Shown here piece after piece: positions 6,188 to 13,034 of a DNA stretch of 15,873 bases. Under the pieces are notes generated by a model. That model did no database searches. It worked only from the letters and a program-made list of their open reading frames with translations, and had not been told where the DNA came from. Position 1 is the first letter of the stretch. Each line of letters starts with the position of its first letter. A program made the position numbers and the translations under genes. Origin of the DNA: PALSA-505 sp035308365 (lineage in GTDB: Bacteria; Actinomycetota; Actinomycetes; Streptosporangiales; Streptosporangiaceae); NCBI GenBank assembly GCA_035308365.1, contig DATGGU010000074.1, positions 1 through 15,873 on the forward strand, in the 5' to 3' direction.

Positions 6188-7422
6188 GGCAGGATCATCA
6201 CTTCCGCTTCGTCGCCCTCTTTCATGGCGACTATCCACTCTGGCACGACGATCAGCGAGTTTGCCCGGCCCAGCGTTGCGAGCTGGTGGGAACCCTGGCC
6301 GGTCAACGGTTCGACCGTTCCCTCGGAACGGTTCAGCACACCGCGCAGGAAGGCTCGCCGCCCAGCGGGCGCACGCAACGGCCCGGACAGTACAGCCCGG
6401 GTGACCGGGAGCGCCAGGTCGCGGGTGCGCAGCAGGGCATCCAGGGCGGCCCGGACGAAGACCTGGAACGATACGTAGGCGCTGACCGGGTTTCCTGGCA
6501 GGGTGAAGATCGGGGTTTCGTCGGGGCCTATGACGCCGAAGCCTTGCGGCATTCCGGGCTGCATGGCGACCTTGCGGAAGGTTACCGTGCCCAGGCGTTG
6601 CAGCACGTCTTTGACGACGTCATTTTCGCCGCCCATGCTGACGCCGCCGCTGGTGATCAGGAGGTCGGCCCGCAGGAACTGGTCCTCGATGGTTTCCAGC
6701 AGGGCGTGGGGGTCGTCGGGGACGGAGGCCACGCGGTAGGCCAGGCAGCCGGCTTGGCGCGCGGCGGCGGCCAGCATGAAGCTGTTGGACTCCCAGATTT
6801 TGCCTGGAACCAGCGGGGCGCCTGGTTCGGCTAGTTCGTTGCCGGTGGAGATGATGACGGCGCGCGGGCGGGGGCGGACCAGGACCGCGGCTAGGCCCGC
6901 GGCGGCGGCCAGGCCGATCTGGGGTGGGCCCAGGAGGGTGCCCGCGGTGAGCAGGACGTCGCCGGCGCGGGCGTCGTCGCCGGAACGACGGATGGCGTTG
7001 CCCGGCTCGGCGGGCTGGCGGATAAGGACCTTGGTTGTGCCGCCGTCGGTCCATTCGACCGGGACCACCGTATCGGCGCCCGCGGGCAGTTGCGCGCCGG
7101 TCATGATCCGGATGGCCTGGCCTGGGGCGACGCCGTAGGCGCCGGTGTCACCGGCGGCGACCTCGCCGGTGACCGGCAGACAGGCCGGCACGTCCGTGAT
7201 GTCGGCGGCGCGGACGGCGTAGCCGTCCATGGCCGAGTTGTCGAATGAAGGCAAGGGATAACGGGCCGTCACGTCCGAGGCGAGGGCACAACCCTCGGCT
7301 TCGGCCAGGGCTAGCTCTATCGGCGCCAGCGGGCGTACCGTGGCGGCCACATCGGCCAGGTGCTCGTCCACCGACACCATGGACGTGCTGGCCGGTCCCC
7401 CCGGCTGGCCGCCGTCCGTCAC
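6184..7422 (-). CDS. glp: Gephyrin-like molybdotransferase Glp (MoeA family)
   Basis: This 412-residue MoeA/gephyrin E-domain protein would insert molybdate into adenylated molybdopterin. In actinobacteria the Glp branch also binds the membrane receptor GlpR/SepX at the division site. Motifs: SFDNSAMDGYAVRAADI (59-75), IRIMTGAQLPAGADTVVPVE (105-123), IISTGNEL (190-197), SNSFML (212-217), LITSGGVSMGGENDVVKDVL (255-274), PGMPQGFGV (289-297) and IFTLPGNPVSAYVSF (305-319). All four MoeA domains are present. The start is GTG 7422, overlapping the galU stop as GTGA; ATG 7380 (MVSVDEHLADV) is an alternative that also matches family starts and gives 398 residues. The sepX/glpR-like gene further down the same strand suggests a division-linked Glp. 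The enzymatic and scaffolding roles cannot be told apart from the sequence. Confidence 0.93.
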   Translation of the reverse strand: MTDGGQPGGPASTSMVSVDEHLADVAATVRPLAPIELALAEAEGCALASDVTARYPLPSFDNSAMDGYAVRAADITDVPACLPVTGEVAAGDTGAYGVAPGQAIRIMTGAQLPAGADTVVPVEWTDGGTTKVLIRQPAEPGNAIRRSGDDARAGDVLLTAGTLLGPPQIGLAAAAGLAAVLVRPRPRAVIISTGNELAEPGAPLVPGKIWESNSFMLAAAARQAGCLAYRVASVPDDPHALLETIEDQFLRADLLITSGGVSMGGENDVVKDVLQRLGTVTFRKVAMQPGMPQGFGVIGPDETPIFTLPGNPVSAYVSFQVFVRAALDALLRTRDLALPVTRAVLSGPLRAPAGRRAFLRGVLNRSEGTVEPLTGQGSHQLATLGRANSLIVVPEWIVAMKEGDEAEVMILP

Positions 7423-8321
7423 CGCAGGTCGTCCAGGTACTTGCGGAGCCAGGGTACGAACTCCTGGGCCAGGTCGGGACGCTCGCAGCCGAATTGAACC
7501 ATCGTGCGAAGGTAGTCGAGCTTGTTGCCGGTGTCGAACCGGCGGCCGCGGAACAGCACGCCGTGCACGCCACCACCTTGGCTGACGTCCTGCCTGGCCA
7601 GCACCTTGAGCGCATCGGTGAGCTGGATCTCGCCGCCCCGGCCCGGCGGGGTCTCGCGCAGCACGCCGAACACGGCCGGGTCGCAGACGTAGCGGCCGAT
7701 GATGATCCAGCGGCTCGGCGCCTCGCCGGGCACCGGCTTTTCGACCAGGTCGGTGACGATGACCACGTCTTCTTCCGAGGTCGGGGTCATCGCGACGCAA
7801 CCGTATTGGGATACCTGCTCGGGATCGACCTCCATCAGCGCGACGACGCTGCCGCCGTAGCGCTGGCGTACCTCCATCATCCGGGTGAGCAGGCGGTCCT
7901 TGGCATCGATGAGGTCGTCACCGAGCAGGACGGCGAACGGCTGGGAGCCCACGTGCTGGGCCGCGCAGAGCACCGCGTGGCCGAGCCCGCGCGGGTCGCC
8001 CTGCCGGACGTAGTGCACGTGGGCGAGTTCGCTCGCCTCGCGCACGAGCGCCAAACGGTCCGTGTCGTCCTTGGCCGTCAGCGCTTCCTCGAGCTCGTAG
8101 GCACGGTCGAAGTGGTCCTCGATGGACCGCTTGCTCCGGCCGGTGATGAGCAGCACATCGTCGAGACCGGCGTTGACCGCCTCCTCGACCACATACTGAA
8201 TGGCGGGCTTGTCCACCACGGGCAGCATTTCCTTGGGCGTCGCCTTGGTGGCGGGCAGGAACCGGGTCCCAAGACCCGCCGCCGGGACAACAGCCTTGGT
8301 CACGGCGTCATATTCGGCCAT
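7419..8321 (-). CDS. galU: UTP-glucose-1-phosphate uridylyltransferase
   Basis: This 300-residue GalU makes UDP-glucose from UTP and glucose-1-phosphate for cell-wall, glycan and trehalose synthesis. It has the nucleotide-binding start AVVPAAGLGTRFLPATKATP (10-29), followed by KEMLPVVDKPAIQYVVEEA, then the QGDPRGLGHAV and LLGDDLID motifs, VEKP and the sugar-binding GNKLDYL near the C-terminus. The frame is open upstream to 8441, but the ATG at 8321 matches family starts and length. TAGGGT lies 7-8 bases upstream and could be either a ribosome site or a -10 box of a leaderless transcript. It is first in the coupled operon with glp, moaC, the repeat ORF and mogA, and diverges from the cyclo-ligase gene. 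Confidence 0.96.
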   Translation of the reverse strand: MAEYDAVTKAVVPAAGLGTRFLPATKATPKEMLPVVDKPAIQYVVEEAVNAGLDDVLLITGRSKRSIEDHFDRAYELEEALTAKDDTDRLALVREASELAHVHYVRQGDPRGLGHAVLCAAQHVGSQPFAVLLGDDLIDAKDRLLTRMMEVRQRYGGSVVALMEVDPEQVSQYGCVAMTPTSEEDVVIVTDLVEKPVPGEAPSRWIIIGRYVCDPAVFGVLRETPPGRGGEIQLTDALKVLARQDVSQGGGVHGVLFRGRRFDTGNKLDYLRTMVQFGCERPDLAQEFVPWLRKYLDDLR

Positions 8322-8328
8322 GGACGCA

Positions 8329-8334
8329 ACCCTA
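8329..8334 (-). promoter_or_regulatory. Candidate -10 box or ribosome site of galU
   Basis: TAGGGT on the minus strand ends 7 bases before the galU ATG. As TANNNT it would fit a leaderless promoter; as AGGG it would fit a ribosome site. No clear -35 is visible. The 136-base gap 8322-8457 must hold promoters for both galU and the divergent cyclo-ligase gene. Confidence 0.3.
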
Positions 8335-8457
8335 GCCGCAGCCGGAGGCGGGCAGGGACACGCGGGCATAGGCTGCAAGTTGCCGTGGTGAATGTGAGCT
8401 GGCCGGGAGGGCGTCATCGGCACACCAGCAGACCAGCACAAACCAAACGCTGCCGAT

Positions 8458-9126
8458 GTGACATCGCTGCCGGCTGAACCACGGCTATGTCATACCGATG
8501 CACGTTCCGGTACGGGACCGGAGGGGGCTGGTGCGCTGGCGGGCCAGCAGGCGGCGAAGGCGGCGCTGCGGCGGCGGATTCTGGCGGCCAGGCGCACACT
8601 GAGCGAGCAGCAGCGGGAGGCGGCGGGGCGGCGGCTGCGCGACCACATTCTCGCGTTGCCGCAGGTACAGATGGCGGGCACCGTGGCCGCATACTATTCC
8701 GCCGGAACTGAACCACCTAGCCGTGGCTTGGTCTACGCCCTGTGGAAGCGCGGTACGTATGTTGTGCTTCCGGTGATCCGTAATGGAGTAGCTGGTTCTG
8801 CAGACCTTGACTGGGCATCCTACGAAGGACCTGACTCGATGATCCCGGCCAGCCACGGTCTGCTCGAGCCGGCCGAGCCCGGCGGTAAGGCGATCACCAG
8901 CGCCGACGTGGTGATCGTGCCTGCCCTGGCCGTCGACCGGAACGGGAATAGGCTCGGCCGCGGCGGTGGTTTCTATGATCGCGCACTCGCGCAGGTCGGC
9001 CCGCTGATCCCGGTGATCGCGCTGCTCTACGACGATGAGCTGCTCGACACCGTGCCCGCCGGGCCGCTGGACAGAGCGGTCCGCATGGTGGCACGACCGA
9101 ATGCGGGAGTCACCACCGTAAGCTAG
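8458..9126 (+). CDS. 5-formyltetrahydrofolate cyclo-ligase
   Basis: This enzyme uses ATP to convert 5-formyl-THF to 5,10-methenyl-THF and so returns folate to one-carbon metabolism. It is 222 residues long. The family begins at KAALRRRILAARRTLSEQQR (about 34-53). VAAYYSAGTEPPSRGLV, the VVIVPALAVDRNGNRLG region and the nucleotide-loop motif GRGGGFYDRAL (167-177) are all intact. The only usual in-frame start before the domain is GTG 8458, which has no ribosome site, so about 30 low-complexity N-terminal residues are doubtful and leaderless translation is possible. It is divergent from galU, as in the mycobacterial Rv0992c-Rv0993 pair, and lies 50 bases before the zinc-ribbon gene. Confidence 0.93.
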   Translation: MTSLPAEPRLCHTDARSGTGPEGAGALAGQQAAKAALRRRILAARRTLSEQQREAAGRRLRDHILALPQVQMAGTVAAYYSAGTEPPSRGLVYALWKRGTYVVLPVIRNGVAGSADLDWASYEGPDSMIPASHGLLEPAEPGGKAITSADVVIVPALAVDRNGNRLGRGGGFYDRALAQVGPLIPVIALLYDDELLDTVPAGPLDRAVRMVARPNAGVTTVS

Positions 9127-9129
9127 GAT
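9124..9129 (+). promoter_or_regulatory. Candidate -10 box before the zinc-ribbon gene
   Basis: TAGGAT (TANNNT) directly precedes the CIRCE-like site, so transcription would start within it. That is the usual geometry for HrcA repression. The -35 region (near 9101) is poor. Confidence 0.35.
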
Positions 9130-9156
9130 TTAGCAGTCCATAGGCGCGAGTGCTAA
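9130..9156. promoter_or_regulatory. CIRCE-like HrcA operator
   Basis: TTAGCAGTC-N9-GAGTGCTAA matches the CIRCE consensus TTAGCACTC-N9-GAGTGCTAA at 17 of 18 positions (G for C at the seventh base of the left arm), with the exact 9-base spacer. It ends 20 bases before the GTG of the zinc-ribbon gene and lies just after a TAGGAT box. CIRCE is the binding site of the heat-shock repressor HrcA, which in actinobacteria controls groES/groEL genes. It implies heat or protein-damage induction of the downstream gene. Confidence 0.85.
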
Positions 9157-9176
9157 TGGTCCCGGAAGGAGGCCCC

Positions 9177-9506
9177 GTGCCGACGTATCAGTATGCTTGC
9201 ACCTCGTGCGGTGAGCAGATCGAGGCAGTGCAGCGGTTCAGCGACGACCCGTTGACCGTGTGCCCGGCCTGTGGCGGCACGCTGCGCAAGGTCTTCTCAC
9301 CGGTCGGCATCGTGTTCAAGGGATCGGGTTTCTACCGGACCGACAGCCGCAACGGCTCGGTGCCCGCGAAGACCAAGGCGAACGGCGACGGCAGCAGCGG
9401 CGGCGAGAAGGACAACAAGGCCGACGCCAAGCCGGCCGCCGACGGCGGAAGCACGAAGTCCGAGACCAAGTCACCCCAGCCCGCGAGTACCGCCGCCAGC
9501 ACCTGA
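9177..9506 (+). CDS. ruc: FmdB-family zinc-ribbon protein, Ruc-like redox-regulated chaperone candidate
   Basis: This 109-residue protein has an N-terminal FmdB zinc ribbon (MPTYQYACTSCG and VCPACGG) with Cys8, Cys11, Cys29 and Cys32, then VGIVFKGSGFYRTDSR (about 43-58), the conserved FmdB end. A long Lys/Ser/Gly/Asp/Ala-rich tail (about 60-109) is probably disordered. Mycobacterial Rv0991c (Ruc), described as a redox-regulated chaperone with a zinc-ribbon and disordered tail, has the same architecture and neighbours (cyclo-ligase, galU, moeA/glp). The GTG start at 9177 has GGAAGGAGG with a 4-base gap. The CIRCE site just upstream fits a protein-folding stress role. The chaperone function is inferred from the family and synteny. 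Confidence 0.85.
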   Translation: MPTYQYACTSCGEQIEAVQRFSDDPLTVCPACGGTLRKVFSPVGIVFKGSGFYRTDSRNGSVPAKTKANGDGSSGGEKDNKADAKPAADGGSTKSETKSPQPASTAAST

Positions 9507-9532
9507 CAGGCTATCGGCTAACCTGAACGGCC

Positions 9533-10351
9533 ATGACCGACAGCAGTGCCGCCGCTTCGATCGGTGTCATCGGGGGTTCGGGGTTTTACGAGTTCTTCTC
9601 GTCTGCCGACGAGATCACCGTGCACACGCCCTACGGTGAGCCGAGCGATCCGGTCATGGTCGGTGAGGTGGCCGGCCGCCGGGTTGCGTTCGTCCCCCGG
9701 CACGGCCGCGATCACCGGTTCCCGCCGCACCGCATCCCGTTCCGGGCGAACCTGTGGGCGCTGCGCTCGCTCGGCGTCCGGCAGGTGCTCGCGCCGAGCG
9801 CGGTCGGGTCGCTGACCGCCTCCTACGGCCCCGGCACGCTGGTGATTCCTGACCAGCTCGTGGACCGGACCTGGGGCCGGGAGCAGACCTATTACGACGC
9901 CGGCGGCGCGGTGCACGTGCCGTTCGCCGATCCGTACTGCCCGGTCGGCCGGGCGCACGCGGTCGCGACGGCGCGGGCGTCGGGCTGGGTTCCGGCCTCG
10001 TCCGGGACGCTCGTGGTCATCCAGGGGCCGCGGTTTTCCAGCCGGGCCGAGTCGAAGTGGTACACGGCGCAGGGCTGGACCCTGATCGGCATGACCGCGC
10101 TGCCCGAGGCGGCGCTGGCCCGCGAGCTCGCCCTCTGCTACACGACGATCGCCCTGGTCACCGACACCGACGCGGGGGCCGTCGAGGGTGAGGGCGTCAC
10201 CCAGGACGAGGTGCTCGAGGTGTTCGCGGCGAACGTGCCCCGGCTGCGCCAACTGGTCGAGAAGATCATCGAGAGCCTGCCCATGGGGCGCGACTGCCCG
10301 TGCCCCGGGGCTCTGGACGGGATCAAGATCCCCTTTGAGCTTCCTGGTTAA
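9533..10351 (+). CDS. mtnP: S-methyl-5'-thioadenosine phosphorylase
   Basis: This 272-residue member of the PNP/MTAP family cleaves methylthioadenosine with phosphate to adenine and methylthioribose-1-phosphate, for methionine salvage and polyamine by-product removal. Visible motifs are the phosphate loop GVIGGSGFYEF (11-21), VPRHGRDHRFPPHRIPFRAN (54-73), QGPRFSSRAES (164-174), GMTALPEAALARE (186-198) and TDTD (210-213). The TDTD Asp residues point to 6-aminopurine substrates rather than guanosine/inosine. In human MTAP the sulfate/phosphate-site motif reads EGPRFSSRAES; here the first residue is Gln164. The gap after the zinc-ribbon gene is only 26 bases and no ribosome site is evident, so it is probably read on the same transcript. 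Methylthioinosine phosphorylase activity is a possible alternative. Confidence 0.92.
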   Translation: MTDSSAAASIGVIGGSGFYEFFSSADEITVHTPYGEPSDPVMVGEVAGRRVAFVPRHGRDHRFPPHRIPFRANLWALRSLGVRQVLAPSAVGSLTASYGPGTLVIPDQLVDRTWGREQTYYDAGGAVHVPFADPYCPVGRAHAVATARASGWVPASSGTLVVIQGPRFSSRAESKWYTAQGWTLIGMTALPEAALARELALCYTTIALVTDTDAGAVEGEGVTQDEVLEVFAANVPRLRQLVEKIIESLPMGRDCPCPGALDGIKIPFELPG

Positions 10352-10441
10352 CTTACGCGGCCCTGCTGGCGGTTGGGCATTATGTGAAGTTTGCCCTATA
10401 TCGCGGAGTTTAAGTCGTGTGTGAAGAGGCGCCTTGATCTA

Positions 10442-10470
10442 TTGCGGTGCCAGATGGCTGGCCGTATAAC
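10442..10470 (+). promoter_or_regulatory. Candidate promoter of the secreted-protein gene
   Basis: TTGCGG (10442-10447) and TATAAC (10465-10470) are separated by 17 bases. The -10 matches five of six consensus positions. Transcription would start near 10477, giving a leader of about 120 bases before the ATG at 10601 that contains a perfect palindrome. Confidence 0.45.
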
Positions 10471-10524
10471 GGTGTAAGCAACGAGGCTTGTTCGAAACTC
10501 CTGGTGGCTGGTCAATTACCCGAG

Positions 10525-10539
10525 GTCACCCTGGGTGAC
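10525..10539. promoter_or_regulatory. Perfect palindrome GTCACCC-T-GGGTGAC, operator candidate
   Basis: The arms are seven bases with a one-base centre, 61 bases before the ATG of the secreted protein. A GAGGTC motif precedes it and recurs directly after it (10522-10527, 10540-10545). It could bind a dimeric regulator in the leader or act as a small RNA hairpin. Confidence 0.4.
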
Positions 10540-10600
10540 GAGGTCGCTGGTTTGATTTCGATAAGTCTTGCCAGGAGGGCCATTACCTAGGGGTGTGAAA

Positions 10601-12397
10601 ATGAGACGACGCGTGATAGCGGTCGGTCTTTCCGCTACATTGGCCGGCGCTTCATTAGCAGCAGCAATGGTACCCGGGCATGGCGGCGCCACGTCGGTGC
10701 TCGCCTCCCTCGGGAAGTACCCGGCACCACCGCACAATCCAACGGTCCGCATCGCCGGAAAGCAGCACTGGTGCGGCACTAACGGCTGGGAGTGCGCCGA
10801 GCCCGCACTCAACTGGGGAGAGTTCGCCGGTTACGACAAGGCCATCAAAGACGGCGCCCGGTTTTCCGAGTACATCGGCCACGACGAGCCGGCCACGTTG
10901 TTCTACTCCAACAAGCCAGGCTCGGGCAACAATGTCACCTGGCAGCTGACGCTGCCCAAGGACCCGCCGACGCCGGTCAAGCAGGACGGCAGCGGCGGCA
11001 CCGACAACTTCCAGCTCAACCCGACGTTCTGGTTCGGCATGGACATGTGCGACAGCCAGGGGTCGCCCAACCCGGACGGCATGGCCCTCGACGGCCACGC
11101 ACCGCCGCCATGCGTGCCGGACAGTGACACCAATATCTACGACAGCAACAACCCGCACAGCTCGCACTACATCGGCCTCGGCCCCGGCCAGGCATTCGAG
11201 GAGATGCAGATTTACCCGCCGGGCTGGGTGCCCTGGCCGGACGGCAATAGCTGCACCGCCAGGCAGTGGTGTGCGGCGCTGAACATCGACACGTTCTCGG
11301 AGAACCTGAACACCGGGATGTTCAACAACACCTCCTGCCTCAACACGGTCGGCCCCGAGCCGGTCAACTTCGAGTGGATCACCAAGAACGGCAAGCCGAC
11401 CGCACCGGCCAACCCGGGCGATCCGCAGCACTTCGTCCCGGTCCCGAGCCAGCAGTTGCTGATGAACTCGGGCGACCACATCATCGTCCACATGCACGAC
11501 ACCAGCGGCGGTCTGCGGGTGGACATGACCGACACCACCACCGGCGCCACCGGAACGATGACCGCCAGTGCGGCCAATGGCTTCGGCAACGTGCTGTTCA
11601 GGCCGAACGCCGACGAGTGCACGATCAAGCCGTACAACTTCCACCCGATGTACAGCACCTCCTCCCCGATGACCCGTGTCTCGGGCGCCGCCCACACCTA
11701 CAACATCTCGTTCTCGGACGAGACCGGCCACGGTGAGTACTGCGGCAAGGTCGGCACCGACCCCAACCTCACCTGCAAGCAGTCGCTCGGCAATGACACC
11801 CACGACGGCGACACCGCGGGCCCCGACCCGCTCGGTGACGACGACTCGTGCCTGCCGAAGACGGCCTCACTGCTGGTGAAGATCACCATGTGTATCGACA
11901 TCGACGGCGACTTCGACGGCATTCCCTACGGGTTCAACTGGCCGGGCTCGATAGCCAACGCGACGGCCGACGCGCTGATCCACCCGACACCGGTCAGGTT
12001 CACCAGCCCGCTCACCAACGGGCAGAACTACACCTCGATGTCGTTCGAGTCGGACATCACGAGAGACGAGTCCAGCGATACGTCCTTCAACGTGGTGACG
12101 CCGTGCGAACGGCACATCACCAACCCGGCCGACCCGATTCCGGGCCTGGGCTGCGTGAACCCACCGCCCAACTCGCAGTTCTACCCCTTCTACACCACGA
12201 CGAGCATCCACAACGCCTGCTGGTGGCAGCTCGGTGGTCCCTACATCCCGAACACCACCAACGAGTTCGGCGGCAGCGCGCATGCTGAGTTCGGCCCGCT
12301 CGAGGTGGTCCACTACCCGGTGAGCCCGTTCGGCACCATCAGCACGCGGTACAACGACCTCCGGAGAATTCTCAGCACCAACCCATGCCCCGCGTGA
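10601..12397 (+). CDS. Large Cys-rich secreted protein of unknown function
   Basis: This is a 598-residue protein with a Sec signal peptide: MRRR, then a hydrophobic run (5-23) ending ASLAAA. The mature part starts near GHGGATSVLASLGKY. It has many Cys (first pair in QHWCGTNGWEC, 55-64), Trp/Pro/Asn/Gly-rich extracellular composition, and repeated HDEPATLFYSNKPGSGNN and HIIVHMHDTSGGLRVDMTDT stretches that look like beta-sandwich edges. CIDIDGDFDG (431-440) resembles a Ca2+-binding DxDGDxDG loop. There are no catalytic motifs I recognise. The ATG at 10601 has AGGGG 7 bases upstream; a TTG start at 10568 or GTG at 10595 would add residues before the signal peptide. It is monocistronic, with its own promoter-like sequence. 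It is probably a secreted binding protein or hydrolase; the function is not assigned. Confidence 0.85.
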   Translation: MRRRVIAVGLSATLAGASLAAAMVPGHGGATSVLASLGKYPAPPHNPTVRIAGKQHWCGTNGWECAEPALNWGEFAGYDKAIKDGARFSEYIGHDEPATLFYSNKPGSGNNVTWQLTLPKDPPTPVKQDGSGGTDNFQLNPTFWFGMDMCDSQGSPNPDGMALDGHAPPPCVPDSDTNIYDSNNPHSSHYIGLGPGQAFEEMQIYPPGWVPWPDGNSCTARQWCAALNIDTFSENLNTGMFNNTSCLNTVGPEPVNFEWITKNGKPTAPANPGDPQHFVPVPSQQLLMNSGDHIIVHMHDTSGGLRVDMTDTTTGATGTMTASAANGFGNVLFRPNADECTIKPYNFHPMYSTSSPMTRVSGAAHTYNISFSDETGHGEYCGKVGTDPNLTCKQSLGNDTHDGDTAGPDPLGDDDSCLPKTASLLVKITMCIDIDGDFDGIPYGFNWPGSIANATADALIHPTPVRFTSPLTNGQNYTSMSFESDITRDESSDTSFNVVTPCERHITNPADPIPGLGCVNPPPNSQFYPFYTTTSIHNACWWQLGGPYIPNTTNEFGGSAHAEFGPLEVVHYPVSPFGTISTRYNDLRRILSTNPCPA

Positions 12398-12403
12398 GCG
12401 CGG
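12390..12403 (+). other. Small hairpin over the stop codon
   Basis: CCGCG-TGAG-CGCGG is a perfect 5-bp hairpin with a 4-base loop that contains the stop codon TGA of the secreted-protein gene. It may slow RNA decay or be incidental. Confidence 0.3.
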
Positions 12404-12418
12404 CAGCCATCTAGTTCC

Positions 12419-12552
12419 GCGGCGGCGCCAGATAAAAAGATCTTTTCGAACAAAATAACGATCATATAGCTAAATGCTGATCTGCGGCAGCTAGCGAGTG
12501 ATCGGGAGTTCGAAAAGACCTTTTAAGGTAACCCTTAATCTGGCGCCGCCGC
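12419..12552. repeat. 134-bp imperfect palindrome (MITE-like or large terminator)
   Basis: Perfect 15-base outer arms GCGGCGGCGCCAGAT (12419-12433) and ATCTGGCGCCGCCGC (12538-12552) enclose a second 14-base arm pair with one mismatch (AGATCTTTTCGAAC 12438-12451; GTTCGAAAAGACCT 12508-12521). Shorter pairs lie inside that (CGATCA/TGATCG, TAGCT/AGCTA). The interior is AT-rich, unlike the neighbouring genes. TTTT follows the right arm, so on the plus strand it could end transcription 22 bases after the secreted-protein stop. It could equally be a small inverted-repeat element; I see no target-site duplication. Confidence 0.75.
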
Positions 12553-12655
12553 TTTTCAAGATCAAGACCATTATGGCGAATTTGACGGTACGGGTGGCCC
12601 CGCTGGTTTGGCCGGCCCTCACGCACCATCCCGCAAGGGGTGTCAATATCCCATC

Positions 12656-12769
12656 GGCGCCATCGCCCCGGTCATCGGGCAGATCTACGCCCTGGAAGAG
12701 GCCGGATCCACCCACGCCGCGATCGGGGGACGCGCGGTCTTCGGCAAGACGCTGCTGACGATGACGTGA
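12656..12769 (+). pseudogene. C-terminal remnant of an MDR-family (quinone reductase-like) oxidoreductase
   Basis: The frame encodes GAIAPVIGQIYALEEAGSTH and then AAIGGRAVFGKTLLTMT before a TGA at 12767. This is the typical C-terminus of zinc-independent alcohol dehydrogenase/NADPH:quinone oxidoreductases ('RPVI...ypLeeaaeAH...GKivl'). About 37 residues remain out of a normal 300 or more. Codons end mostly in G/C. Upstream of 12656 the family resemblance stops, so the rest was lost or replaced, perhaps together with the arrival of the adjacent palindrome. Confidence 0.65.
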
Positions 12770-12810
12770 TCCGGGCCGGCCGGGCCGCCTGCTGGCCGTC
12801 GGCCCGGATC
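12768..12810 (+). terminator. Hairpin terminator after the oxidoreductase remnant
   Basis: A perfect 11-bp stem GATCCGGGCCG / CGGCCCGGATC with a 21-base GC-rich loop begins at the remnant's stop codon. There is no T-tract, as is common in actinobacteria. Probably the original terminator of the lost oxidoreductase gene; it may now also serve the convergent genes. Confidence 0.6.
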
Positions 12811-12813
12811 GCG

Positions 12814-12892
12814 CTACCTGTGCGGCTTGGGCAGCGGGGCGATCGAGTTGCCCTTGCCGATGGAAGAGCACTCGAACGTAGTTCGGCTTCAT
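12814..12892 (-). pseudogene. Possible frameshifted short ORF
   Basis: On the minus strand an ATG (12892) opens MKPNYV, and after a one-base shift the frame continues ECSSIGKGNSIAPLPKPHR to a TAG at 12816-12814. In the second part nearly every codon ends in G or C, as in real genes here. Without the shift there is no sensible product. It could be a decayed small gene or the end of a larger one. No family recognised. Confidence 0.25.
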
Positions 12893-13034
12893 CGTCCCGG
12901 GAAGTTAACGGATCTGTCAATAAGCCTTGGCCGCTCACGCCGGTCCCGGCTCCGAACGCCGGCTGCGCGACCGGGTGCTCTCCGGCTCTCCGAGCGCACT
13001 GGATGTTTCCCGGCAGGCTGGGCTGTTCTGTCTG

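Noticed and set aside
7245..8477. 410-codon plus-strand frame over galU and the glp start
   Set aside because: Antisense of galU in a high-GC genome; no domain and no ribosome site.
9518..10252. 244-codon minus-strand frame over the MTAP gene
   Set aside because: Antisense of a gene with complete PNP/MTAP motifs.
10655..11803. 382-codon minus-strand frame in the secreted-protein gene
   Set aside because: Val/Gly/Arg-biased translation typical of antisense frames; the opposite strand has a signal peptide and natural composition.
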